Assembly: GCA_016873775.1 (NCBI GenBank)
Contig: VGWC01000015.1
Coordinates: 1 to 42,190 of the forward strand
Length of the DNA stretch: 42,190 bases
Direction of reading: 5' to 3'
Source: Ignavibacteria bacterium
GTDB lineage: Bacteria > Bacteroidota > Ignavibacteria > UBA10030 > F1-140-MAGs086
Shown: one piece after another, positions 32,668-41,335 of the stretch
How the letters are laid out: every line of letters starts with the position of its first letter
Position numbering within the stretch: the stretch's first letter is position 1
Position numbers and translations under genes: made by a program
The notes under the pieces: model-generated
The model's input: the letters and a program-made list of their open reading frames with translations, nothing else
The model's database searches: none
Told to the model about the DNA's origin: nothing

Positions 32668-35600
32668 ATGTCGCCGACGAAATTTGTACTCAAAATTGTT
32701 TTGTTGTTTTTTGTTTTTGCTCTAAGCGAAAAACATACACTTATAGCACAAACGCAAAACACGTGGGACTCGTTAGCCGGACCTTCCCGCACGCCGAAAT
32801 CGTTTGACATTACCGTTTCGAAAAATAATATCGCTTACACCGCCGATTTACTTCGTTTGATGAAAACAACGAATGGCGGAAATGATTGGGATACAACAAA
32901 AACACCTATTGACTCTCCTCTTGTGGTTTCTTCTAATCCTGATAGCGGAAATTATGTACTCGTAGGAAAAGAAGGAAAAGTACTCTTTTCTTCTGTTGGC
33001 GGAGGAACTTCTAACAGTAACCTTAATTGGATAAACGTAATTCCTTCACAACCGAATATTTATCCTTCTCGTTTTTCCAGATCGCCGAGTACGTCGAGTA
33101 TTGTTTGGCTTGGTTCAGAGTATACTGAAGGAAATACATCACTACGATTTTCAGAACGTAATGGTAGACTCGGCAGTTGGGTTGATATTAAATACTTCAA
33201 AGATAGCGTCAAGACAAATATAACCGATATAGCAATTCGTTCAGGAAACGATAACGAAGTGTGGGTAACCGGCACATCGGCAGGCAAAGCGAAAGTAAGC
33301 GGGGTGTGGCGTACTTACAATGCAATGTCTACGAATTCGACGTGGAAGTACTTCAAAATAAAACCAACGACGGAAAACCAACCCCGTCAAACGAGCGTTG
33401 CGCTCTTGGGTTCAAAAGTACTTGTGGGAACGGAAAACGGCGACATTTATGCTCTCGACACAATTACTAATGCCACGAATCCCGTCAGAATTTTCAACTT
33501 TTCATCATCTCAATCTATTCTCTCGCTTCGTACTGTAGGAAGTAGAGTTGTTGCCGCAGCTGAACAACAGTTATTTGTTATCAGAAAAACAACGAGTAAC
33601 TGGACTGCGGATACATTGAACAAAAAAGACAATACTCCCGGATCATTGAATGTTCGCGGCTTACCGAAAAAGAAAACGCTTTTTTACAGCATTGCGGTTG
33701 ACCCGCTCGATACAAACAAGTGGTTCGTCAGCACCTCGCGCGGTGTGTACAGAACGACCAACGGCGGCACAATCTGGCTCCCCAGCGGAACCTATACGAT
33801 GACTGTTCCCGCTCAATATGTTGTCGCCAATGAAAGCACGGCGTTTTCCATTTCCAAAGAAGGGAAGAAAGGAAAGAATAAATATCTTGCAGGGGCAGAC
33901 CGTTACGACCGAAGCGCCAACGATTGGGATGCCGTTGATTTTGGAGATAATTCTTATAACTTTGAATGTAAGGGGTTCTATTTTTACTCGCCCGATACAG
34001 TGTTTTCTTTTGGGAGATTGCAAAAAGACAAAAATATACGCGGACAAGAAGACACAGCAATTATTTTTGTTTCGTATGACCGCGGCTCAACGTGGGAACG
34101 AAACTATGTGGGACATCCTAGCAACAATGCCGTTATCAATGGAATGATGTCGTGGACCAATTTGACTACTGATTACAACGGCTTAATTGCTTTTGGGAAA
34201 ATAAGTAAACGAGATACTATTTTGCTTATCCGAAGCAGTAACGGCGGACAATCGTGGCTTCCATTTCCTAAAAAGATATTTGATTATAAGGGAGAAGTTG
34301 TTTCACTTGCTCAAACACCTCGTGGACTTCCTTCTATGAAAGGTTATGCAATTGTGAAATCCCCGGGGAATGACGATGTTTACTATCTAAACGGAACATC
34401 CCAAGGACCATTTTCTTGGCTCAAACTTACCCAACCTCAAAGAAATCCTCATCGTACGAATAACTTTGGAACACTTTATAATTGTGCGATGCACATTGTT
34501 AGAGGTACGGATGCTATACCATTTATAGCGGGTAAGAAAGGGTTGTTTAGAAGTCAAGAACTTATTCTCAGCGGCGAATGCAAACAAGTAGTTTTGCTCA
34601 GCAATCGCATTTTTATTATTCGAGAAGGAAAACCCGATGTCGTTTATACGAATAGACTCGACGTTTCTGGATACCCATCAGAACAATGGAGTAACCTTAC
34701 TTCGCAATTTTCCGCCGAGCACATTTATACGATGTCCATTGTTCCACAATATATCGGCGTTTTAATAGACATTAATAATTTCACACTATACTGTGCGACG
34801 GAAAAAGGTGTGTTTCGCAATAATGTTTCTCTTGGTGCGCCGTCGGCAGGAAAATTTCAAACCACCACCACTCCTCCCCGTCCGAAAAATCTTGTAGTGG
34901 GAGAAGGAGAAGAAATGCATTGTATCGAAGACGTCGTTATTCCCGAAGGTTCATCCTTTATAGTACAAGAAGGAGGTTCTGTGGTGTTCGATGAAGGTAT
35001 GAAAATGCGCATCGAGGGAGCATTGAACGTCTATGGAAGCGATGAACATCCCGTGAAATTCGGAGCCGCTTACGATAACACACGCTGGAAAGGAATTTAT
35101 CTTGCGCCGGGAGCATCGGCATATATCGAAAATGCAGAAATCTCCGATGCCGTCGTTGGTATTTTTGCCGCAAAAGCAGACCTCTCACTCTCGAATGTTA
35201 CCGTCCGCAATTGCAGAATCGGCGCGGGAATGTACGGAATGAATGAAGAGCCGCCGCTCATTGAAGAAAGTAAATTTCTGACGAATGATTGGGGCATCGT
35301 CTTGGTCAATGGCGCCGACGCAACGTTGACGAATAATGTTATCGCAGAAGGGCAAAAAGGAATTCTTATAGACGCCAGCAGTCCGCTTTTTTCTCGGAAC
35401 GAAATTAAAAACCATTCGCAAGTCGGCGTCGTTGTCTATAACAGCGGTTATCCTCGTTTCGGCGAAATAGCAACGAACTCGCAAGGACTGAACATCGTGC
35501 AAGGCAATGCATTAACACAACTTCTGACCGTGCAAGGATATGCGTTTCTCGGATATGTACGCCACGATTGTATAACGCAAGTAGGGGGAGAAAATCTGAT

Positions 35601-36624
35601 TGCGGGGACCGACCCCAACGCCCCGCTTTGTGTTGCCGTAGAAAAATCTGCGATTACTTCGATGATAACCGATTGGGGACTCGCAACGGTTTCGGCGGAA
35701 AACTTTTTGACCGACCCGACGTCAAAAATTATTTTTGAATGTCTTTCGCAAGAGCCCGCCAATGAGGCAGAAAAATTGCTCTGGGAAGCGTTAGAGCGGA
35801 GAAGTCTTGGCGATTATGAGACCACGAAGGAAAAGTTAGAAGAAGCAACATTAGCAGGAACAACAGAACAAGCGCTTCGCGCGTTGGGAGAACTTGCTTT
35901 CACAGTAAAATTAGAAGAAGATGGAACGGGCGCAAGCGTTGCTGCCGAGGAAAATTTCTTCGACTTTCTGAGTTCCGTTGCGGCTTCCCATCCGATTCCC
36001 GAAGTAGAATATGCGGCGGCAAAAATACTCGCTCTCGATGCGGCAAAAAATGAAGATATGTTCACTGCTTACGATAAAATGAGTACACTTTCCGACCTCG
36101 CTCTCGACGACGACACAAAAATATCCACGCTCCTTGCACGTTTGTTCTTCGAGACGTGCGATTTGGAATATGACGACAACGCATTGGAAACAGCCATCAC
36201 ACTGCAAACGCATTTTCCGGACGATGAACGCACGCAATTAGCGGGCATTGTTACGGAATTCATTACCGATAATATTTTACCGCAGCAGTATTCCAAACGT
36301 CGGGCGTTTGACGTTGCGATGCGAAAGTTTCCCGCGCGACTCAAATCTCAAAACGTACCAAAAACATTTGCACTGTACCACAACTACCCGAACCCATTCA
36401 ATCCGACGACGATGTTTACCTACGACGTTCCCAAAGATGCCCACGTGGAAATTATCCTTTATGATTTACTCGGCAGAAAAATTGCAACGCTCGTGAACGA
36501 AATAAAACCGGCAGGGTATTATTCGGTGGGCTGGAATGCAAGCGCAGTTTCCTCCGACGTGTATTTTGTGAAGATGCAAAGCGAGAACTTTTCAAAAATA
36601 CACAAAGTGATGGTAATGAAGTAG
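32668..36624 (+). CDS. Multidomain T9SS surface protein (propeller, beta-helix, helical repeats, sorting domain)
   Basis: 1318 residues from ATG 32668, where a signal peptide begins (MSPTKFVLKIVLLFFVFALS). This ATG has no Shine-Dalgarno box; the strong AGGAG/ATG upstream is out of frame by one C of an 11-C tract. The first ~700 residues have repeated 'TTNGGxxW' and 'SSNGGQSW' Asp-boxes of a sortilin/BNR-type propeller. About 760-1000 is a right-handed parallel beta-helix (VVIPEGSSFIVQEGGSVVFD, then turns ending NxI). About 1010-1190 is alpha-helical and TPR-like. The sorting domain is the last ~85 residues (NYPNPFNPTTMFTYDV ... KVMVMK). Probably displayed on the cell surface. Confidence 0.88.
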   Translation: MSPTKFVLKIVLLFFVFALSEKHTLIAQTQNTWDSLAGPSRTPKSFDITVSKNNIAYTADLLRLMKTTNGGNDWDTTKTPIDSPLVVSSNPDSGNYVLVGKEGKVLFSSVGGGTSNSNLNWINVIPSQPNIYPSRFSRSPSTSSIVWLGSEYTEGNTSLRFSERNGRLGSWVDIKYFKDSVKTNITDIAIRSGNDNEVWVTGTSAGKAKVSGVWRTYNAMSTNSTWKYFKIKPTTENQPRQTSVALLGSKVLVGTENGDIYALDTITNATNPVRIFNFSSSQSILSLRTVGSRVVAAAEQQLFVIRKTTSNWTADTLNKKDNTPGSLNVRGLPKKKTLFYSIAVDPLDTNKWFVSTSRGVYRTTNGGTIWLPSGTYTMTVPAQYVVANESTAFSISKEGKKGKNKYLAGADRYDRSANDWDAVDFGDNSYNFECKGFYFYSPDTVFSFGRLQKDKNIRGQEDTAIIFVSYDRGSTWERNYVGHPSNNAVINGMMSWTNLTTDYNGLIAFGKISKRDTILLIRSSNGGQSWLPFPKKIFDYKGEVVSLAQTPRGLPSMKGYAIVKSPGNDDVYYLNGTSQGPFSWLKLTQPQRNPHRTNNFGTLYNCAMHIVRGTDAIPFIAGKKGLFRSQELILSGECKQVVLLSNRIFIIREGKPDVVYTNRLDVSGYPSEQWSNLTSQFSAEHIYTMSIVPQYIGVLIDINNFTLYCATEKGVFRNNVSLGAPSAGKFQTTTTPPRPKNLVVGEGEEMHCIEDVVIPEGSSFIVQEGGSVVFDEGMKMRIEGALNVYGSDEHPVKFGAAYDNTRWKGIYLAPGASAYIENAEISDAVVGIFAAKADLSLSNVTVRNCRIGAGMYGMNEEPPLIEESKFLTNDWGIVLVNGADATLTNNVIAEGQKGILIDASSPLFSRNEIKNHSQVGVVVYNSGYPRFGEIATNSQGLNIVQGNALTQLLTVQGYAFLGYVRHDCITQVGGENLIAGTDPNAPLCVAVEKSAITSMITDWGLATVSAENFLTDPTSKIIFECLSQEPANEAEKLLWEALERRSLGDYETTKEKLEEATLAGTTEQALRALGELAFTVKLEEDGTGASVAAEENFFDFLSSVAASHPIPEVEYAAAKILALDAAKNEDMFTAYDKMSTLSDLALDDDTKISTLLARLFFETCDLEYDDNALETAITLQTHFPDDERTQLAGIVTEFITDNILPQQYSKRRAFDVAMRKFPARLKSQNVPKTFALYHNYPNPFNPTTMFTYDVPKDAHVEIILYDLLGRKIATLVNEIKPAGYYSVGWNASAVSSDVYFVKMQSENFSKIHKVMVMK

Positions 36625-36635
36625 AATTCTCTCAA

Positions 36636-36675
36636 GACCTAACAGGTTTTAAAAACCTGTTAGGTCGAGTATTTT
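36636..36675 (+). terminator. Perfect 15-bp hairpin terminator of the 1318-aa gene
   Basis: GACCTAACAGGTTTT (36636-36650) and its reverse complement (36652-36666) enclose one base. GAGT and a T7 run follow. The GACCTAACAGG palindrome is also a known intergenic repeat type. The left arm alone recurs at 38372-38386. Confidence 0.8.
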
Positions 36676-36705
36676 TTTATGAACCACTAATTTCCAAAGA
36701 ATGTT

Positions 36706-38346
36706 ATGAAATACACTTTTCTTTTCATCGGGGTCGTAATGCTATTCGCATCGCAAACACAAAGTATTGCGCAACAACTACGCTCGTCGCTGCAAACAAC
36801 TCCATCGCAACCGTTCTTTTTCAATAAGGATGCAGATTGGAAAACGGGTAATACATATACTGCTACTGTTGATTCTAATACCAATTGGGGAATCGAGAAT
36901 TGGGGACCCATTATGCACTTTAACGACTCAGGAGATCTTATCAATAGTAGCGTATGGATTGCAAACGGCTATACGCATTTTACATATACACCATGGGGAA
37001 GATTATTTTATGCGCGTTCGAGCGATGGGGTAAACTTTAAAACACGTGAACTTTTCGACCGGCGGTTCTCGGGTATTGCTGTCGCTTATCTGGCGGTAAC
37101 CGAACAATGCGTTATGATTTATTATTGGGTATTTATGAACGGTTTCGGTCACTCCCCGATTTATCTTATCCGTTCTTTCGATAATGGAGATACGTTTGAT
37201 TCCGCGCGAGCAATTACGCAGGAATCGTTCGACGCATTTCCTGATTGTTATCCTGCCGTGTGGAACGATACGGTCGTTATCACTCTTACGTATTTTAATC
37301 GGAAAAAGATGCCAACTGGCGCATATTTCTATACATCTTACGATAACGGTTCGACGTGGAAAACATGGACTACGAAACTTCCTGTAACAGGATATTCGAG
37401 ACAAATAGCATTAACATCTAGTAAACTTCATATGTTATATTCCAAGCGAAAGAATAACAAGAAGTATCGCGGAGGAGAAACGATGTATCTCTACTCGACA
37501 AACGGGGGAACGAAATGGAGCAAACATAACGACCGCGCGGCCCTTACCAAACTTGATGGCTACACATCGGATGATGCTCGAATAGCATCTTCCTATAAAG
37601 AAAATTTATACGTATGTTGGATAGACGGACAATTGGGAAGTACGGCTTTTGGGTTTACTGGGAGTGTGTTTTTTCGCAAATCAACGAATGCAGGAAAAAC
37701 GTGGACACCGGAAGTCGCTCTCACTCAACGCCCTGATGCGGGAACTTCTTCTCTTGCAGTAGAAAGGAATGAAGGAAAAAACGTTGCGGTAGCATGGGAC
37801 AAGATGCTGCATTTTCTTGACACTAATCAAATAATAGTGTGCATCTCGATGGATGGCGGGACTTTATGGTACCCGGAAGTAAATGTTAATCCAAATTCTT
37901 TCTTGGGAGTGGGCCCATCTGTTGCTGTGGGAACGGATCGTGTTACGGTTGTATGGAGTGAGGTTTCGCCCGTCAGTAGTCCCACGCATCCCTTTCTACG
38001 CTCTGCCGCACTACCTCAACGCAAGCCGTCTCCTCTTCTTCCTCCACAGAATATTGTTTCTCCCAGCACAACACAACTCGTGGGCAACTATCCGAATCCG
38101 TTTAATCCCGTTACGGTTATTCGTTACACGTTATCTGCACGCAGCACGGTAACGCTCAAAGTATATAATACGTTGGGGCAAGAAATAGCAGCGCTTCTTC
38201 TCAACAAAGAACAAAAAGAAGGTGTGTATGAAGAAACGTTCGACGCAAGTAATCTGGCATCGGGAATGTATTTCGCTCATCTCACAGTGGAAACGCTGTG
38301 GGGCGATAACCATCGGGAAGTGAAAAAGTTGGTAGTGGCAAAGTGA
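36706..38346 (+). CDS. BNR/Asp-box propeller protein with T9SS sorting domain
   Basis: 546 residues. The signal peptide is MKYTFLFIGVVMLFASQTQSIA. A six-bladed sialidase-like propeller spans ~30-440, with Asp-box motifs SFDNGDTFD, SYDNGSTWK, STNGGTKWS, STNAGKTWT and SMDGGTLWY. I see no sialidase Arg triad or FRIP motif, so catalysis is doubtful and glycan or surface binding is more likely. A proline-rich linker leads to the sorting domain (NYPNPFNPVTVIRYTLS ... NTLGQEIAALL ... KKLVVAK). The stop codon lies at the edge of a 48-bp block shared with the end of the preceding gene (36603-36650), which is read there in another frame. Confidence 0.88.
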   Translation: MKYTFLFIGVVMLFASQTQSIAQQLRSSLQTTPSQPFFFNKDADWKTGNTYTATVDSNTNWGIENWGPIMHFNDSGDLINSSVWIANGYTHFTYTPWGRLFYARSSDGVNFKTRELFDRRFSGIAVAYLAVTEQCVMIYYWVFMNGFGHSPIYLIRSFDNGDTFDSARAITQESFDAFPDCYPAVWNDTVVITLTYFNRKKMPTGAYFYTSYDNGSTWKTWTTKLPVTGYSRQIALTSSKLHMLYSKRKNNKKYRGGETMYLYSTNGGTKWSKHNDRAALTKLDGYTSDDARIASSYKENLYVCWIDGQLGSTAFGFTGSVFFRKSTNAGKTWTPEVALTQRPDAGTSSLAVERNEGKNVAVAWDKMLHFLDTNQIIVCISMDGGTLWYPEVNVNPNSFLGVGPSVAVGTDRVTVVWSEVSPVSSPTHPFLRSAALPQRKPSPLLPPQNIVSPSTTQLVGNYPNPFNPVTVIRYTLSARSTVTLKVYNTLGQEIAALLLNKEQKEGVYEETFDASNLASGMYFAHLTVETLWGDNHREVKKLVVAK

Positions 38347-38411
38347 TGGTAATGAAGTAGAATTCTCTCAAGACCTAACAGGTTTTCACGTAAAGTTGAA
38401 AAAAATTTCTT
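38339..38411. repeat. Mosaic junction copied from two neighbouring T9SS genes
   Basis: 38339-38386 is identical over 48 bp to 36603-36650 (last codons, stop and left terminator arm of the 1318-aa gene). 38383-38411 is identical over 29 bp to 32189-32217 (leader of the 1406-aa gene). The two blocks overlap by TTTT. The first block cuts the source hairpin at its centre. Confidence 0.9.
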
Positions 38412-38413
38412 GG

Positions 38414-38458
38414 GAAAAAATGCTCAGCAGGTACATTTCTGCTCAGCATTTTTTTTTA
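38414..38458. terminator. Bidirectional terminator
   Basis: ATGCTCAGCAG and CTGCTCAGCAT form a stem with one C-C mismatch, with AAAAAA before it and T9 after it. It can end transcription of the BNR gene (plus) and of the fossil gene (minus). Confidence 0.8.
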
Positions 38459-38476
38459 ACAATAACTCTACGCTTT

Positions 38477-38677
38477 TTATTTTACAAGGAACAATTTTCT
38501 TGTTTCAGAAATTTTTCCATTGACTCTCAAACGATAAAAATATACGCCAGCGGCGTATCCGCCTTTGGAGGACACGCCGCTTGCAAGTTTGCTTCCATCA
38601 AAGAGAATGCAATTTTCTCCTCTTTTTTTCAGAGTTTCGATTTCCTTCGGTTTTGTCTTTTTTATTTTAAACGTATT
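38477..38677 (-). pseudogene. Fossil of a T9SS sorting domain
   Basis: The minus strand encodes the end of a sorting domain: KEIETLKKRGENCILFDGSKL, then ASGV, then YFYRLRVNGKISETRKLFLVK and a TAA stop at 38477-38479. This is the second half of the usual domain ('GREIATL...FDASKLASGVYFYRL...TKKLLLVK'). Upstream the frame closes with a stop at 38678-38680, and no NYPNPFNP half or main protein is left. Ten extra residues (SSKGGYAAGV) from a hairpin sit between ASGV and YFYRL. Codons remain in frame, so decay is recent or the loss was by deletion. The 392-base gap 38347-38738 holds this fossil, the mosaic junction and the terminator; nothing else is seen. Confidence 0.75.
38549..38581. repeat. 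Near-perfect hairpin inside the fossil sorting domain
   Basis: AGCGGCGTATCC (38549-38560) and GGACACGCCGCT (38570-38581) pair with a single A-C mismatch. The centre continues to pair (CC/GG around a TTT loop), so 33 bases fold almost completely. It is GC-rich in AT-rich surroundings and adds in-frame residues at a conserved strand border. Confidence 0.75.
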
Positions 38678-38738
38678 TTACCACTGTTTTTTGCAATTTC
38701 TTATTATCTCATAATCTCAATTTCACAAATACTTCCCT

Positions 38739-40961
38739 ATGAAACACATTATTCTCTTTCTTCACTTCCTTTTCGTTTTCGGAAATCCAACTTCGTTTGC
38801 ACAACAACGCACAAAAGAATACACGGTTGAAGATGTTATTACTTCGCCGTTGTTTCAAGGGAAATTCATTCGCGGAGTGCAATGGATTGAAAACGGAAAA
38901 GCATATTCGTTTCTTGAAACCGATTCGACAACTAAACGCACAAACGTAATGCGCTACGATGTTGAAAGCGGGAAAAAATCTCTGCTCATTGATGCGAACA
39001 AATTGAAAATGAAAGGCGATACAACAGCGTTCGCAATGCAAAATTATTTTTGGTCGAAAGATGAACGCTATATTATTTTTACCGGTTCACTCGTTGCGCG
39101 TTCGCTGAAAACCGGCGGAAATTTTTTCTTGTATGATGTGAAAAACGATGAGTTTATTCAAGTAACACATTCGGAAGAAGAACAAATGGTAATTCAGTTT
39201 TCGCCGGATTCAAAACGGATTGGCTTTGTGCGAGCGAATAATATTTTTGTGTACGACATTGCAACGAAAACCGAATCTCAGCTTACATTTGACGGAAGCG
39301 AGCACGTTCTTAACGGACATTTCGATTGGGTGTACGAAGAAGAATTTTCGATTATCAACGGTTGGCAATTTTCTCCCGATGGAAAATACATTGCGTATTG
39401 GCAACTCGATGAAAACCGTGTTCCCGAATTTCCGATTAACGATTTTCTTCCGACGCATCAGAATGTTTCCAAAATGCGTTATCCGAAAGCGGGAGATAAA
39501 AATTCTATTGTGAAAATCGGCGCAATCGAAATTGCAACAAAGCAAAACAAATGGCTCGATATCGGTGAACCGTTTGATTCAACGCAAGATACATACATTC
39601 CACGCATTCAATGGATTGGAAATGTAGAGACGCAGAATTCAGCATCTCTACTTTCATTTCAAAAATTGAATCGCGCGCAAAACAAAATGGAATTTTATTT
39701 CGCCGATGTTACAACAGGAACATCGAAATTGATTTTGGCGGAAGAATCGAAAACGTGGATTGAATCCGAAAATAGTAATCTAACATTTTTGAAAAATGGA
39801 AAAGGTTTTATTTGGACTTCGGAAAAAGATGGATTCAATCATTTGTATTTGTATGATATGAACGGAAAAGAAGTTCGCCAACTCACGAAAGGAAATTGGG
39901 ATGTGCAAAGCGTTTCTGCGTTTGATGAGAAAAACGAAATGCTGTACTTCACTGCGGGAAATCCAACGCCGATGGAAAAACAATTATTCTCTGTCGAGAC
40001 TGATGGCGGTGAAGTTAAACGCGTTTCGCAAAGCAAAGGAACACACTCGATAAATTTTTCTCCCGACAGAAAATATTTTATTGATAATTATTCCGATGCA
40101 AACACGCCAAACAAAACCGCGCTTTATTCTGCAAAAGGAAAATTAGTACGCATCATAGAAGAAAATAAAATTGCCGCGTTCGATGTGTATCCGTTTTCGC
40201 AAAAAGAATTTTTCTCGTTCAAAACTTCCGACGGAGTTGAATTAAACGGATGGATGCTCAAGCCAACGAACTTCGATGCAACGAAACATTATCCCGTGTT
40301 GATGAATGTGTACGGCGGTCCCGGTTCGCAAACAGTGCTCGATGCGTGGGGCGGAAGAGATATGTGGTGGTATCAAATGCTCGCGCAAAAAGGATATATG
40401 ATTGTCAGCGTGGATAATCGCGGCACGGGATTTCGCGGCAATGCTTTTAAAACCATCACGTATAAAAATTTGGGAAAGTGGGAAGCGAACGACCAAACCG
40501 AAGCAGCGAAATATCTGGCGACGCTTCCGTTCGTGGATAAATCGCGCATCGGCATTTGGGGCTGGAGTTACGGCGGTTATATGACGTTGATGGCATTGGA
40601 AAATGGCGGCGATGTTTTTAAAGCAGGAATTTCCGTTGCGCCCGTTACGCATTGGAAATTTTACGACACGATTTATACCGAGCGATTTATGTCCACGCCG
40701 CAACTCAATCCCGATGGTTACAAAGAAAGCGCGCCATTGGAACACGCGGAGAAAATAAAATCGAAATTGTTGCTCGTTCACGGAACCGGCGACGATAATG
40801 TGCATTGGCAGAACGCCGTTGCAATGGCAGATGAAATGATAAAGAAAAACGTGCAGTTTGAAACAATGTTTTACCCGAACCGTATGCACGGTATTGGCGA
40901 TAGACCGGCGCGTTTGCATTTATACACAATGATGACGAATTTTATTTTGGAGAAGTTGTGA
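38739..40961 (+). CDS. DPP-IV-type S9 prolyl peptidase
   Basis: 740 residues, exported (signal peptide MKHIILFLHFLFVFGNPTSFA). An eight-bladed propeller (~30-480; DWVYEEEF, the DPP-IV Glu motif that holds the substrate N-terminus, near 205-212) precedes the alpha/beta-hydrolase domain. The catalytic triad is Ser610 in GWSYGGYM, Asp685/686 in HGTGDDNVHWQN and His717 in NRMHGIGD. Relatives release X-Pro dipeptides from peptides. Oddity: at about residues 296-305 a palindromic repeat lengthens the blade (NVETQNSASLLSFQ against the usual 'DPNVLSFQ'-like spacing). The end of the gene is duplicated 824 bases downstream. Confidence 0.94.
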   Translation: MKHIILFLHFLFVFGNPTSFAQQRTKEYTVEDVITSPLFQGKFIRGVQWIENGKAYSFLETDSTTKRTNVMRYDVESGKKSLLIDANKLKMKGDTTAFAMQNYFWSKDERYIIFTGSLVARSLKTGGNFFLYDVKNDEFIQVTHSEEEQMVIQFSPDSKRIGFVRANNIFVYDIATKTESQLTFDGSEHVLNGHFDWVYEEEFSIINGWQFSPDGKYIAYWQLDENRVPEFPINDFLPTHQNVSKMRYPKAGDKNSIVKIGAIEIATKQNKWLDIGEPFDSTQDTYIPRIQWIGNVETQNSASLLSFQKLNRAQNKMEFYFADVTTGTSKLILAEESKTWIESENSNLTFLKNGKGFIWTSEKDGFNHLYLYDMNGKEVRQLTKGNWDVQSVSAFDEKNEMLYFTAGNPTPMEKQLFSVETDGGEVKRVSQSKGTHSINFSPDRKYFIDNYSDANTPNKTALYSAKGKLVRIIEENKIAAFDVYPFSQKEFFSFKTSDGVELNGWMLKPTNFDATKHYPVLMNVYGGPGSQTVLDAWGGRDMWWYQMLAQKGYMIVSVDNRGTGFRGNAFKTITYKNLGKWEANDQTEAAKYLATLPFVDKSRIGIWGWSYGGYMTLMALENGGDVFKAGISVAPVTHWKFYDTIYTERFMSTPQLNPDGYKESAPLEHAEKIKSKLLLVHGTGDDNVHWQNAVAMADEMIKKNVQFETMFYPNRMHGIGDRPARLHLYTMMTNFILEKL
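39624..39651. repeat. GTAGAGACGC-type palindrome inside the S9 peptidase gene
   Basis: GTAGAGACGC (39624-39633) and GCATCTCTAC (39642-39651) pair with one mismatch around an 8-base centre. The GTAGAGACG...CGTCTCTAC palindrome is a widespread intergenic repeat. Here it lies in frame and adds about nine residues to a propeller blade. Confidence 0.75.
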
Positions 40962-41036
40962 TTGTGTTTCTCTCGCAAAGACGCTAAGTCGCAAAAAAGT
41001 TTTCTTCTTTGCATCTTGGCGGCTTTGCGAGAGAAA
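40908..41036. repeat. Direct-repeat copy 1: S9 gene end plus CTCTCGCAAAG inverted repeat
   Basis: The first 52 bases (40908-40959) are identical to 41732-41783. Then a repeat with perfect 14-bp arms follows: TTTCTCTCGCAAAG (40967-40980) and CTTTGCGAGAGAAA (41023-41036). Together with copy 2 it brackets the two-gene retropepsin module. Confidence 0.9.
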
Positions 41037-41107
41037 TTAAAATTGGTAAAGGAATACTTTCTTTGTAGATTTTGTCCGCAAGTAAAAATAAACTGGAATA
41101 AAAACCT

Positions 41108-41335
41108 ATGCAAAACATTTTAACATCTCAAGAAATCAACGAACAGTTTCATTCAGAGTGGGTATTACTCGAAAACCCCGAAACAAATGAACAACTCGAA
41201 ATTCTTCGCGGCAAACTTTTATTTCATAGCAAAGATAGAGATGAAGTATATAGAAAATCGCTGGAGATAAAACCTCGGTCATCAGCAATTCTCTTCACGG
41301 GAGAAATTCCCGAAGGCACTGCTGTCATTTTATGA
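41108..41335 (+). CDS. Small partner protein of a retropepsin-like protease
   Basis: 75 residues, cytoplasmic, starting MQNILTSQEINEQFHSEWVL and ending FTGEIPEGTAVIL. It is acidic, with a helical first half and a short beta-rich end. I do not recognise a named domain. Its stop overlaps the start of the protease gene (ATGA), which implies translational coupling and a joint function. An inhibitor, adaptor or substrate-presenting role is possible; the arrangement resembles that of toxin-antitoxin pairs but there is no direct evidence for that. The pair sits between two ~130-bp direct repeats. Confidence 0.65.
   Translation: MQNILTSQEINEQFHSEWVLLENPETNEQLEILRGKLLFHSKDRDEVYRKSLEIKPRSSAILFTGEIPEGTAVIL

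Noticed and set aside
38281-38301. CACAG...CTGTG inverted pair in the BNR gene's sorting domain
   Set aside because: Only 5 bp arms; expected by chance, so I did not count it as a palindromic insertion.
38396-38830. 144-codon plus-strand reading frame
   Set aside because: It covers the terminator, lies antisense to the sorting-domain fossil and overlaps the S9 gene start; composition is Phe/Ser/Ile-rich as expected from antisense AT-rich DNA.
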